This document shows positions 8,172 through 16,208 of a DNA stretch of 44,721 nucleotides, in pieces. Below the pieces are notes generated by a model. That model ran no database searches. It worked only from the letters and a program-made list of their open reading frames with translations, and was not told the origin of the DNA. Source of the DNA: JAWXUE01 sp044432925 (GTDB lineage: Bacteria; Bacillota_I; Bacilli_A; Acholeplasmatales; Anaeroplasmataceae); contig JAWXUE010000009.1 of the NCBI GenBank assembly GCA_044432925.1, positions 1 through 44,721 of the forward strand, written 5' to 3'. Numbering within the stretch: position 1 is the first letter of the stretch; every line of letters begins with the position of its first letter. The position numbers were made by a program, and so were the translations under genes.

Positions 8172-9230
8172 TTATTTACCTCCTAATATTTTATTTTCGT
8201 ATTGTAATTCTTCATTTGTAATATTTAATTTTAATAATCTTTTTAAATGTATAAAAGTAAGTTTTACATTTGTTTCATTTTTAACAATTTTTCCATTTTG
8301 AAAAATTCTTGTACGCCAGTTATCAGAACTTCTAGAGAAATTAATTTTACTTAAATTTGATAAACAACTTAAGTCTTTATCTTCACTTAAAATAATGTAA
8401 TTCCCAAGTTTACCTAGAGCACTTAACATTACACCATTAGTAGTAATAAAGTCTTCTCTAAGCGATTTTTTAGTTAATTCCCCTGATATAAGTTGAGTCC
8501 ATTCTGGAATATTATTACAAATTGAGTACCAATAATTAATTGAAAATTCTTCATCGAAATCAGATTCATTAATATTCTTAAATACTTCTTTATTAGCTTT
8601 AACAATGTTGTTTAAAGTGAATAAACATTTAGAAAATTTTGCTAAAACATCTTTCTCTTTGTCAGTATATTCTCTTAAAAATTGAATCTCTTCAACAGTC
8701 TTTTTTGTAAGTATAGTAAGTTTATCTTTATGCTCATATAATAATCCTAATGAGTTAGAAGTGTTCACAGCATGTTTATTTAAATCAGTAAACATTTGTT
8801 GTGATTGTTTTAACCCAGCATCAGCAAACATTACTATAGGTATTGTTTCTTCTTTTAATGAATCATCTTCTTTTAAAGCATTAATAATAGCTTCTTTTCT
8901 ATGTTGTCCATCATTTAATAAAAATGTAGAATCCATAGAAATATGTAATTGACCCATTCCCTGCATACTACTTTCTTCAAATCTAAATTCCCCATCAATA
9001 GATGCTGTTAAAGCAGAGAAAACATAACTACTTCTATTCTCTAAAATATAATCAGTTATATTAGGTATTCTTGTTGTATTTATTTTTCTTTGAGCTCTGA
9101 AATCAGCTTCAATAACTTCATCGTTTTCAAAGAATAATTTACTTAATAATTTAAGTGGTACCATACAAATATAATAATCTTTATTAGCTTGTATACCTTT
9201 TACTGCATTAAATGAATATTCATAGTTCAT
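8172..9230 (-). CDS. dndB: DndB, DGQHR-domain protein and probable dnd repressor
   Basis: A 352-residue protein with the family-defining DGQHR motif at residues 107-111, preceded by STFLLN, and a QSQQMFTDLNKHA segment downstream. In characterised systems DndB is not essential for modification; it represses the dnd promoter and tunes modification density. Here it is the first gene of the operon, and a 36-bp palindrome covers its own promoter, which fits autoregulation. The start is clear: GGAGG lies a few bases before the ATG. dndC follows after 1 nt. Confidence 0.92.
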   Translation of the reverse strand: MNYEYSFNAVKGIQANKDYYICMVPLKLLSKLFFENDEVIEADFRAQRKINTTRIPNITDYILENRSSYVFSALTASIDGEFRFEESSMQGMGQLHISMDSTFLLNDGQHRKEAIINALKEDDSLKEETIPIVMFADAGLKQSQQMFTDLNKHAVNTSNSLGLLYEHKDKLTILTKKTVEEIQFLREYTDKEKDVLAKFSKCLFTLNNIVKANKEVFKNINESDFDEEFSINYWYSICNNIPEWTQLISGELTKKSLREDFITTNGVMLSALGKLGNYIILSEDKDLSCLSNLSKINFSRSSDNWRTRIFQNGKIVKNETNVKLTFIHLKRLLKLNITNEELQYENKILGGK

Positions 9231-9243
9231 AGTTCTTCCTCCA

Positions 9244-9286
9244 TAAAAAAAATACTATACGTAAGTATATACTTAAGTATAGTATT
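9244..9286 (-). promoter_or_regulatory. 36-bp palindrome: probable DndB operator and upstream terminator
   Basis: Positions 9251-9286 form a palindrome of 18 bp per arm with a single mismatched pair (9261/9276). It covers the -10 box and the expected start site of the dndB promoter, which suits an operator. On the minus strand it is followed by a run of eight T, so a transcript from the upstream four-gene operon could fold it and terminate. An internal TACG element recalls the reported DndB site (TACG-N10-CGTA), but the match is not exact. Confidence 0.7.
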
Positions 9287-9304
9287 TTTGTCGTTATTTG
9301 TCAA
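9276..9304 (-). promoter_or_regulatory. dndB operon promoter
   Basis: The -35 box TTGACA (9304-9299) and -10 box TATACT (9281-9276) are separated by exactly 17 bp. Two GACAA elements 10 bp apart fall on the -35 and in the spacer. The -10 lies inside the palindrome, so a repressor bound there would block initiation. Confidence 0.8.
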
Positions 9305-9315
9305 TGTTATTCTAA

Positions 9316-9852
9316 TTATTTTATACTATTTTTCAATTCTTCTAAAGTTAAATTATTTAATATTTCATCATAGTTACTTAATGTTAAAGATTCAAAATAA
9401 TTATGCAATTGATCAATAACCACTAAAGGTGAGTTTGAATCAATGTTATTAAAAATTTGTTCTATTCCATAATTAGCAAAACTAGTAAGTAAATTAGCAG
9501 CAGTTAATTTTTTTGAATTATAATCTGGATCAAATGCTAATTTTAATCTTTCATCTATTTCAAAGTCAATTGTATTTGAACTAATTAATATGTTTTGTAA
9601 AAGATTATCTAATATATCTCTAACATTTAAATTCTTTTGATGATCAATAGTACTTCTACCTATACTTTTAGGATTAGAAAGAGGATTTTCAATATCATTA
9701 ATACATTTATCTTCTTTAACACCTATTGCACAGGCTAATAAATAAACATCTACTAAGCGGTCAAATAAACCAATTGCATCTTTAGTACATAATAAATCAT
9801 CAGCTTTTTCCCATAGCGGATGATATAGAGTTAAATCAGAAGTTAATATCAT
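9316..9852 (-). CDS. Dnd-associated protein of unknown function, 178 aa
   Basis: A mostly helical acidic protein with no membrane segment or catalytic motif. The segment LFDRLVDVYLLACAIGVKED (residues 29-48) resembles the helical core of small dnd-associated proteins, but I cannot assign it firmly. It overlaps the ATPase gene upstream by 17 nt and is the last gene of the four-gene operon, just before the dndB promoter. By context it is a partner of the ATPase and helicase. Its start at 9852 follows a GGGGA site. Confidence 0.65.
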   Translation of the reverse strand: MILTSDLTLYHPLWEKADDLLCTKDAIGLFDRLVDVYLLACAIGVKEDKCINDIENPLSNPKSIGRSTIDHQKNLNVRDILDNLLQNILISSNTIDFEIDERLKLAFDPDYNSKKLTAANLLTSFANYGIEQIFNNIDSNSPLVVIDQLHNYFESLTLSNYDEILNNLTLEELKNSIK

Positions 9853-11818
9853 TAATATTCCCCGTTTCTATTTTAGCTTTATCTTGAGATTGATTCTTAA
9901 TAATTAAGAATTCATAATTGCTCGTATCATTAAGAAGTTTTCTTATTTTATTCAAATCTAATGTTAATAAAATAGTTTGTTTTGATACTGTCGGTAATGT
10001 CTTAAAAATATGTTCAGACTGCCTATTACCAGTAAATGCAAATGGGGCATCAATAATAATTGGATTCTCAGTGTTCTCCATATTACATTCTTGTAAGGAT
10101 TTAACTATACCTATTACATATGAGTAAACATCAACAGCTAGTTGTCCTCCAGATAAATAAGTTGTTCTTAACGAAAAATCATTATTAACGAAATCAATTG
10201 AATCCGCATTTATTTCAGTTTGAGTAGATAGTTTTTTGAATATTTCTCTAACACATTTATTTAATGAGTTTTTAACCTTATTTTCCATTGCATCCTTTTC
10301 TATTTCTAAAAGTTCAGCTGCATTTTTGTAAAACTTAATTTTATCAGAATATTCATTTGAAACTTTATCATTTTTTTGTAAATTTTTGAGTTGATTATCG
10401 GAAATATCATAAACTTGTTTCTTTTGAGCTATTTTACCCTCTAAACCACCTTTATGTCTGTTTAATTTCTCTAATTCATCTTTAATACTTTCTAACTCTT
10501 CAACTAAATTTTTAGCTTCATCAAGTCTTTTTAAAGTTTCTAATTTTTCATGATTATCATCTTGTAAACTTGTTATTTTTTGCTCTAACTTAGCAATATT
10601 GTTTATATATTCATCATAAGTATTTATATTTGTTTTTGCAGTAGAAATATCTCTTTTTGCTTTTGCTATAAATTGTCCAAATTGATATGTGTATGAATCA
10701 GGAGGCATTACACCTATTAAACCATCAATATGTTCGACAGTTTGATTATCCAATGGTCTGTTACAAACACACATATGTTTTTCTTTTATTTCAACAAGTA
10801 GATTCTTTTTTAAAGTCTCAAAAACATTTTTATAAGTATTAGCAAATGTTAAATTTTTTTCTCTTAAAATCGTTGAACTTTTACTAGTTATTTTAGATAA
10901 GAATAAATGAGTATAGTTATTATAAAATAAATTACCTATTTCATTTTTAGTGTTTTTTATTTTTGATTCATGTGCAGATATAAATGCATTATTTTGTTTT
11001 ATTATTTGATTTAAATTATTTTTACTATCTATTGCACCTAAAATTTTAAAAATTTCATCTCTTCTCGCGTTAAAATCTGAAATTTTAGCCATGTCATCTT
11101 TTCTTTCAATTTTTAAATCTTCTATTTCCTCAAATAATTCTTCTAAAGTTTCTTGAAATTCAGCTGCTGACATACCACTTTGAACATTTTTCATTTGTGA
11201 AGTCATAAGTTTGTTGAAATACCCTATAACACTTCTTGAATTTCTATCACTACCTAAATGCTTAATAGCTTTCTCATATGCATCAAGACCAAATAAAGAA
11301 TATATCGCTAATTTCAATTTTTTTGAATCTAAAACAATATCTCTAGCACTTTCTCCATCTAATAAGAAATAATTAGCTAAACCTCTAGGTAATATATTGT
11401 TAATCTTGTTAGCAATATCTCCTGTGAACGGTTCCCAATTGTCAGCTTTTAATATACTTAATTTTGATTTTCTTTCAACAACTTTAGTTGATTGAATAGA
11501 TAACCCAACTTTATAATCTAAAGTTTTTATTAATTGATATTCTATACCTAAGTGTTCAAAATATATTTCACCTTTTACTTCTATGATGTCATTTAATTTA
11601 GATTCTTCGAAGGCGCATATATTAAATAAAGGCTTGTCATCTTTTTTTCCGAAATTAGGCTCATCATAAAAAGCCCATTTAAAAAATTGTAAAAAGGATG
11701 ATTTTCCGAAACCTGAATCTCCATATATTAATGTTATTTTTCCATCTTTATTAAAAGATACAGGATTTTCATCATAATAACATCTAAAGTTTTTTATTAA
11801 TATTCTATTTATTCTCAT
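9836..11818 (-). CDS. SMC-like ATPase of the Dnd-associated restriction module
   Basis: A 660-residue RecF/SMC-type ATPase. The N-terminus INRILIKNFRCYY leads into Walker A GDSGFGKSS (residues 33-41). Two long coiled-coil arms flank a CVCNRP motif, reminiscent of a Rad50-type cysteine hook. Near the C-terminus are the ABC signature LSGGQ and Walker B PIIIDAPFAF. It resembles DndD in plan but is too divergent to be a recent copy. It is translationally coupled to the 57-residue gene upstream (14-nt overlap) and to the 178-residue gene downstream. I infer a DNA-translocating or sensing ATPase that works with the helicase to restrict unmodified DNA; direct evidence is only the motifs and operon. 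Confidence 0.8.
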   Translation of the reverse strand: MRINRILIKNFRCYYDENPVSFNKDGKITLIYGDSGFGKSSFLQFFKWAFYDEPNFGKKDDKPLFNICAFEESKLNDIIEVKGEIYFEHLGIEYQLIKTLDYKVGLSIQSTKVVERKSKLSILKADNWEPFTGDIANKINNILPRGLANYFLLDGESARDIVLDSKKLKLAIYSLFGLDAYEKAIKHLGSDRNSRSVIGYFNKLMTSQMKNVQSGMSAAEFQETLEELFEEIEDLKIERKDDMAKISDFNARRDEIFKILGAIDSKNNLNQIIKQNNAFISAHESKIKNTKNEIGNLFYNNYTHLFLSKITSKSSTILREKNLTFANTYKNVFETLKKNLLVEIKEKHMCVCNRPLDNQTVEHIDGLIGVMPPDSYTYQFGQFIAKAKRDISTAKTNINTYDEYINNIAKLEQKITSLQDDNHEKLETLKRLDEAKNLVEELESIKDELEKLNRHKGGLEGKIAQKKQVYDISDNQLKNLQKNDKVSNEYSDKIKFYKNAAELLEIEKDAMENKVKNSLNKCVREIFKKLSTQTEINADSIDFVNNDFSLRTTYLSGGQLAVDVYSYVIGIVKSLQECNMENTENPIIIDAPFAFTGNRQSEHIFKTLPTVSKQTILLTLDLNKIRKLLNDTSNYEFLIIKNQSQDKAKIETGNINDINF

Positions 11819-11978
11819 TTTCAGATTTTACCTCCTCATAAATTTTAATTATTTTATTTACCATTTGTGAATCATCATAATGCACTACGTTTGATAACGA
11901 TAATCTCTCTTCATCTAAAACTCTTTTTTTAAAACTCTCCATTGCTTGTGTACTATTTAACATCTCTTTATCATTCAT
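11805..11978 (-). CDS. Hidden 57-residue protein in the restriction operon
   Basis: A short frame fills the only gap in an otherwise overlapping operon. It begins with ATG at 11978, 8 nt inside the end of the helicase gene, behind a GGTGGTG site. It ends with TAG at 11805, 14 nt inside the start of the ATPase gene. The product is charged and helical (starts MNDKEMLNSTQAMESF, ends VKSENENK) with no recognised motif. The AGGAGG site of the ATPase gene lies within its last codons. The precise fit of both overlaps argues that it is real. It may be an adaptor or small subunit. Confidence 0.75.
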   Translation of the reverse strand: MNDKEMLNSTQAMESFKKRVLDEERLSLSNVVHYDDSQMVNKIIKIYEEVKSENENK

Positions 11979-14052
11979 CTAAATCACCACCATTTGCATA
12001 TTCATTTTTAAATTTAATATCTTCCATCGTTAAGCCATAATTAGACATTTTATCTAACAAAACATCTTGTAACAAATCATAATTAGCCGCGAGTTTACTA
12101 TATTCTAAAAATCTTCTTAATTCGATTTCTGCGAAAACTCTACTTGAAGAAGAAGGCATTACTACTACATCATAAATATGTGCAATATCTTTGTTAGGAT
12201 ATAATCTTAATATCCTACCTCTTCTTTGTACAAATTCCCTATAATTGTCATTACTTGATAATAACAATGCAGATTTTATAGATGGAATATTAATACCTTC
12301 ATCCAAACACTTAATAGCTACTAATATATCATCATAACCTTTATTAAATCTATCTATTAATTCCATTCTTATATTTACTTTTTCTGTTGCTGTAAATTTA
12401 GTAGCTCTTAAATTGGAGTTCTCATCTAAGATAGAATTATTTATTAATTTTAGTATATATTCCAAATGTCTAATCTCTTCTGTAATATTTACTTTTTTAT
12501 TTTCATAGTTAAGTTTTCCATCACTACAATATATTATCAAATGATCTCTATCATCAATTTGGGAGAAAATAGATTTAATGTAAGCTAGTTTTCCTTCTGC
12601 CATTGATATAGCTCTTAATCTACCTCTATAGCCAAATAAAAACTTCTCTTCATCAATAATGATGTTTCTTATTGGATCTATGGCTGATAGCATCATAGAA
12701 TGATACTTACTAAAAGTTTCTTCATCATGTTCTGTTGCTTCTATAAATATAGGATGATACATATAGTTTACTAAATATGTTCCAATCGCTTTTTCTATTG
12801 GCAAATTCATAACAGTACCACCAAACCACTCTAATAATAGTTTTGTCTTATCTTCATCCGTACCAAATACAGGTGTAGCAGACAATCCTAACTTATATTT
12901 ATATTTTAAGCTTAATTCTTTTGTAGTTTTATTAACAAAGTTATGCGCCTCATCAACTATTAATAATTTCTCAAATTTGATTTTGTCATATAACTTTTCA
13001 AATCTTGGTAAATAGAAACTTTTCATTGTAGTTATAATTATTATCGGTTTATATTCGGCTTTACTTAATAAGTAACTTGTATATATCTTGCCTTCAGCAT
13101 CTTTAATATCACCATGTACCATATGTACGATTGCATTTGGTATAAATTTTAATACATCTTCATGCCACTGAGTTACTAAATGCATGTAAGGTACAGCTAT
13201 TACTGTAAAAATTTGATTCTCTTTGATCAACTCTTGTATCGAATATAATGATGTAATTGTTTTACCAGTACCTGTTGCCATGATAAAAAATCCTTTGTGA
13301 TCATTTTTTATCCAATTTTGTTTAGCTTCAATTTGGTAAGGTCTATATTCAAATGAATTCTTTTTCTTTTTATTATTAACATTACCTATTTTATTACTTT
13401 CTCTCACTTCTAATATAACTGACTTTAATGCATCAGGAAATTCGTAAACATCTAAGTAATTATTTCCATCACTCCAAATTGAATTAAACTCGTTAGTTTC
13501 ATCTTCAATTCTTCCCTCTAAATCATACCAACTTTTATATACGCGTACTTTTTCATAATTAACATCATATCCATGTCCAGTTTCATTATTAGAACCTTGA
13601 AATACTAACAAATTTTTATTGAAATCTTCTAAGATTGCTAATTTATCATGGTATATACCACCATTAGGCTTAACAACAATTTTAATATCCAGAATACCTT
13701 CTTCAATAAGAGATGATAGTAATTCTAAATTTTCATCATTTAGTTCTTTAATTGTTTCTTCAAAATCTTCAGAAAATCTTTTCAAATGAATTTCCCTTTT
13801 AAGATAACCATTATTTATGGCATCAATATCTGATTGAGATAAATTTGGTGAAGTAACTAAATGAATTTTACCATTATTTCTAGCAAGCGATAGTATTCCG
13901 TCTGAGATGAAATTTAAAGAAGATGAACTAAAATATCCAACACTTCTTTTATAAATTTTCGTTTCTTTCAGCAACGGATTAATTATATCTGAAATTGTCT
14001 GTTCCCCAATACTTTTGTATGATATTTCTAAATTGAACTCTTTAAAACTCAT
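11971..14052 (-). CDS. PLD-nuclease/DEAD helicase of the Dnd restriction module
   Basis: A 693-residue fusion. Residues 1-200 form a phospholipase-D-like domain: YFSSSSL early, then HDK at 135-137 and GSNNET at 153-158. Residues 235 onward form a superfamily 2 helicase with Walker A ATGTGKT (259-265), DEAH, SAT as LGLSATP, and motif VI QRRGRILR near residue 625. Restriction helicases of this type occur beside dnd genes (I recall a TIGRFAM for a phosphorothioation-system restriction enzyme). The PLD domain is a candidate nuclease, although only one HxK motif is evident. It is the first gene of the operon, driven by the promoter at 14085-14113. It could act as restriction enzyme against unmodified phage DNA. 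Confidence 0.85.
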   Translation of the reverse strand: MSFKEFNLEISYKSIGEQTISDIINPLLKETKIYKRSVGYFSSSSLNFISDGILSLARNNGKIHLVTSPNLSQSDIDAINNGYLKREIHLKRFSEDFEETIKELNDENLELLSSLIEEGILDIKIVVKPNGGIYHDKLAILEDFNKNLLVFQGSNNETGHGYDVNYEKVRVYKSWYDLEGRIEDETNEFNSIWSDGNNYLDVYEFPDALKSVILEVRESNKIGNVNNKKKKNSFEYRPYQIEAKQNWIKNDHKGFFIMATGTGKTITSLYSIQELIKENQIFTVIAVPYMHLVTQWHEDVLKFIPNAIVHMVHGDIKDAEGKIYTSYLLSKAEYKPIIIITTMKSFYLPRFEKLYDKIKFEKLLIVDEAHNFVNKTTKELSLKYKYKLGLSATPVFGTDEDKTKLLLEWFGGTVMNLPIEKAIGTYLVNYMYHPIFIEATEHDEETFSKYHSMMLSAIDPIRNIIIDEEKFLFGYRGRLRAISMAEGKLAYIKSIFSQIDDRDHLIIYCSDGKLNYENKKVNITEEIRHLEYILKLINNSILDENSNLRATKFTATEKVNIRMELIDRFNKGYDDILVAIKCLDEGINIPSIKSALLLSSNDNYREFVQRRGRILRLYPNKDIAHIYDVVVMPSSSSRVFAEIELRRFLEYSKLAANYDLLQDVLLDKMSNYGLTMEDIKFKNEYANGGDLDE

Positions 14053-14084
14053 TTACTCACCACATCCCATGCTTTTTTATACAA

Positions 14085-14113
14085 ATTATACCATTTTTCA
14101 TCACTTTATACAA
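14085..14113 (-). promoter_or_regulatory. Promoter of the helicase/restriction operon
   Basis: TTGTAT (14113-14108) and a perfect TATAAT (14090-14085) are separated by 17 bp, about 35 bases before the helicase ATG. No palindrome like that of the dndB promoter is present, so the restriction half may be expressed independently of DndB. Confidence 0.8.
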
Positions 14114-14116
14114 ATG

Positions 14117-14140
14117 AAAAAGTCCTTTATTAGAGGACTT
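14117..14140 (-). terminator. Terminator after the 14142-14609 gene
   Basis: On the minus strand AAGTCCT and AGGACTT form a 7-bp stem with a 7-nt loop, followed by TTTC. It lies between the stop at 14142 and the helicase promoter, separating the two transcription units. Confidence 0.75.
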
Positions 14141-14141
14141 A

Positions 14142-14609
14142 TTAAATATTATTTTTTAATGTTATACTATTTGCATAGTATTTTGCATCTTCATTACATT
14201 TTAATTCTTCATTTCTTCTGACTTCTGAATCATTAAAATTGTACTTTTGTCTTTCCGAAGTCCATTGTTCTATTTCTACTATATTATCAAACTCTTTTTT
14301 ATTATTTAAATACCAATAAACGCATAAATTTTGATAAATATATCTCATTTCTTTTGCAACTTCTCTATAAATTTGAGTAGGATCTCCACATTCTTCAATC
14401 CATTCTTCTTCAATCATTACTACTGTATCTTTGTAAGTAGATGTTGGTCTTGTATCATGTTCCTGTAAGATAGCACGCTTATATAAATTTGCAATATTAC
14501 ATCCAAAGAAACCTAACGGTAATCCTAAATCTTTTGTTACATCTTGAATTGCTAAATATGCATACTTTTTCATACCTAAATCTAAATTATCCAAATTTTT
14601 AAATTGCAT
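14142..14609 (-). CDS. Unknown protein, 155 aa
   Basis: A soluble, helical protein rich in aromatic and acidic residues. It contains IAIQDVTKDLGLPLGFFGCNI-like and EEEWIEECGDPTQIYREVAKEM segments and no recognised catalytic motif or signal peptide. It lies directly after the AP2/zinc-repeat gene (5-nt gap) and before a terminator, so it is the last gene of a short operon running from about 15576. Small proteins of this kind are common in phage and plasmid accessory regions. Function unknown. Confidence 0.65.
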   Translation of the reverse strand: MQFKNLDNLDLGMKKYAYLAIQDVTKDLGLPLGFFGCNIANLYKRAILQEHDTRPTSTYKDTVVMIEEEWIEECGDPTQIYREVAKEMRYIYQNLCVYWYLNNKKEFDNIVEIEQWTSERQKYNFNDSEVRRNEELKCNEDAKYYANSITLKNNI

Positions 14610-14614
14610 TTCTC

Positions 14615-15247
14615 TTATCCTTCTTTCTTATTTCCATTAATAAAATTATTAAAATATTTATCTTCCGCTTCTTTTCTTGATCTAATAGCATCCTCTATAT
14701 TATCAAATCTTCCTAAAATATGATTCTTCCCTTTGAATGTTAATTGAGCTACCCATTTATTTTTTTCTTTACTCCATGATACACCCTTATGTCCTGATGT
14801 ATTGTTTTTATTCATTTTTCTATTTTCACTAATAGCTGATAAATTAGTTCCATCTATGTAGTCATCTCTTAAGTTAATAACATTAGTTTTATTTTCTTCG
14901 TTTTTACATCCGCAAGAAACTATTGTACCATTCTTTAAATGTTTACCATCAACTTCTTTTGTATTTCCACAAGTGCATATACAATTCCATAATGTTTTAT
15001 TATTTTCTCTTCTATTGAAACTGATTACTTCTAATCTTCCAAATGTTTGATTTGTTATATCTTTTATTTCTTGAAATCTAATGCATCCACAAGATTTTAC
15101 ATGTCCTGTTTTAAGCTTATTTATATTGACTTCTTTTGTATTTCCACACTCACATAAGCAAAGGTATATTTTAGATGATTTATACTTTCTACCAGTATAT
15201 TCTAATATAGTTAGTTTACCGTATTTTTCATTAATATTTATATCCAT
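14615..15247 (-). CDS. Zinc-repeat and AP2-domain DNA-binding protein
   Basis: A 210-residue protein. Residues 1-55 and 65-115 are two copies of a zinc-binding repeat (CLCECGNTKEV...SCGC and CICTCGNTKEV...SCGC). The C-terminal 60 residues (SGHKGVSWSKEKNKWVAQL, then HILGRFDNIEDAI) form an AP2-type DNA-binding domain. This combination is typical of phage and mobile-element proteins related to HNH homing endonucleases; here no HNH motif is seen, so only DNA binding is supported. It is 17 nt downstream of the YolD-like gene. Confidence 0.8.
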   Translation of the reverse strand: MDININEKYGKLTILEYTGRKYKSSKIYLCLCECGNTKEVNINKLKTGHVKSCGCIRFQEIKDITNQTFGRLEVISFNRRENNKTLWNCICTCGNTKEVDGKHLKNGTIVSCGCKNEENKTNVINLRDDYIDGTNLSAISENRKMNKNNTSGHKGVSWSKEKNKWVAQLTFKGKNHILGRFDNIEDAIRSRKEAEDKYFNNFINGNKKEG

Positions 15248-15264
15248 AACAATACACCTTCTTA

Positions 15265-15576
15265 CTATTGTACATCTACAATATCATCAATATTAATTTT
15301 CGTATTATCGCTTAACAACAACGTTTTACTTATATTATTATGTTTGATTATTGTATCTGTATATGATTCTATTTTACCTTTATTAAATACTTTTAATATA
15401 ATGGGAGATTTAGTTTGAATTGAAAATAATAAGGCTCTATTTATACGTTCTATATGATCTTCTCCTACAATAGGTTTATCTATTAATCCTGCTTTTTTAT
15501 GTAATGCTTCTATTGCTTCAGCATGTCCTTCAACTGCAGCAAATGGTCTATATTTTATTGCATTTCTATTACTCAT
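15265..15576 (-). CDS. YolD-like protein
   Basis: A 103-residue protein with the YolD-like pattern: an IKYRPFAAVEGH start, central helices ending in EDHIERINRALLF, and a C-terminal beta-barrel-like part with I..I.....ILLSDN and INIDDIVDV. YolD-like proteins often accompany Y-family DNA polymerases (UmuC/DinB) on phages and plasmids; no such polymerase is present in the window. It has an AAAGGA site and a TATAAT box about 20 bases upstream, and probably heads the operon 15576-14142. Confidence 0.75.
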   Translation of the reverse strand: MSNRNAIKYRPFAAVEGHAEAIEALHKKAGLIDKPIVGEDHIERINRALLFSIQTKSPIILKVFNKGKIESYTDTIIKHNNISKTLLLSDNTKINIDDIVDVQ

Positions 15577-15640
15577 ATCATCAGTCCTTTATACTTGTAA
15601 TATTATATCATTGTTTGTCATTTTTTTATATAGATTTAAA

Positions 15641-15665
15641 AAGAAAAAAGTATATTTCTATACTT
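15641..15665 (-). terminator. Terminator overlapping the end of the 15658-15870 gene
   Basis: On the minus strand AAGTATA and TATACTT form a 7-bp stem with a GAAA loop, followed by TTTTCTTTTT. The left arm includes the stop codon of the gene. Confidence 0.7.
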
Positions 15666-15870
15666 CTTCTATGTTGTATGTTTCTAATAATTCTGTATCT
15701 TTATTATGATGATATTTTTTTATATTAACTATATATTTAAATCCTAGTGTTTTTGAAAGATGTTTTAAATCATTTAATAATAGATTTGTTTCATGACATT
15801 TAATAAATGAAGCTACTACTTTGAAATTATTTAATTCTTCTATATACTTGTGTAATTCTACTATAAGCAT
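15658..15870 (-). CDS. Small unknown protein, 70 aa
   Basis: A small soluble protein, start supported by a GAAGTG site, end by the terminator. It contains two likely strands and helices (VVASFIKCHETNLLLND and LGFKYIVNIKKYHH) and no motif I recognise. It stands alone between a long structured intergenic region and the YolD-like gene. Function unknown. Confidence 0.55.
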   Translation of the reverse strand: MLIVELHKYIEELNNFKVVASFIKCHETNLLLNDLKHLSKTLGFKYIVNIKKYHHNKDTELLETYNIEEV

Positions 15871-15892
15871 TGTATCACTTCTTTCTTTTTGA

Positions 15893-16156
15893 TGAGTATA
15901 TCATCTTTAAAGAGTATATTCCACCATGGTACTATTTGGAGTTTTTATTTAAAGAGATGATATTGTTCTAATTAGATTCTTATTGTATATATACTTTGTA
16001 TAAATATATATAGTGGAATTCTTTAAATTAGTATTAACACTTCGTGTGTAATATTTATTGCGTTAGAATATTTCGCTAGCTTATATACTAACTGTAAATA
16101 TTAAAGGTATCAAAACACACAAGACTACTTGTAGACTTGTGTGTTGTCTTTTTTGT
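15893..16156 (+). ncRNA. Candidate structured RNA or single-strand origin
   Basis: The 338-base gap 15871-16208 holds no gene but several strong dyads. ATATCATC-TTTAAA near 15899-15912 pairs with a matching arm near 15948-15963, leaving a 2-base bulge. TAATATTTA and TAAATATTA (about 16050-16105) enclose a second GTTAG/CTAAC stem. A terminator follows on the plus strand. A plus-strand promoter TTGTTC-N17-TATATA lies between the first and second dyads, near 15965-15995. It could be an unidentified small RNA of the element, or the single-strand origin or packaging hairpin of a rolling-circle replicon. Confidence 0.35.
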
Positions 16157-16159
16157 TTT
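16114..16159 (+). terminator. Terminator facing the plus strand
   Basis: AACACACAAG (16114-16123) pairs perfectly with CTTGTGTGTT (16136-16145), with a further CTA/TAG stem in the loop. TCTTTTTTGTTTT follows on the plus strand. On the minus strand only four T follow, so it is weaker in that direction, although the nuclease gene ending at 16209 may use it. Confidence 0.7.
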
Positions 16160-16208
16160 ATTTGATATGGTTCTGAATTATTAATCGCTTTGCTCTTAAA
16201 AATTCTTG

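Noticed and set aside
9836..11818. Second copy of dndD
   Set aside because: It shares the SMC-like plan, but its Walker A context, cysteine hook and C-terminus differ, and a true dndD is present at 4666-6570.
15893..16156. CRISPR array or tandem repeats
   Set aside because: The dyads are unique and unequal; no regularly spaced direct repeats occur here or elsewhere in the window.
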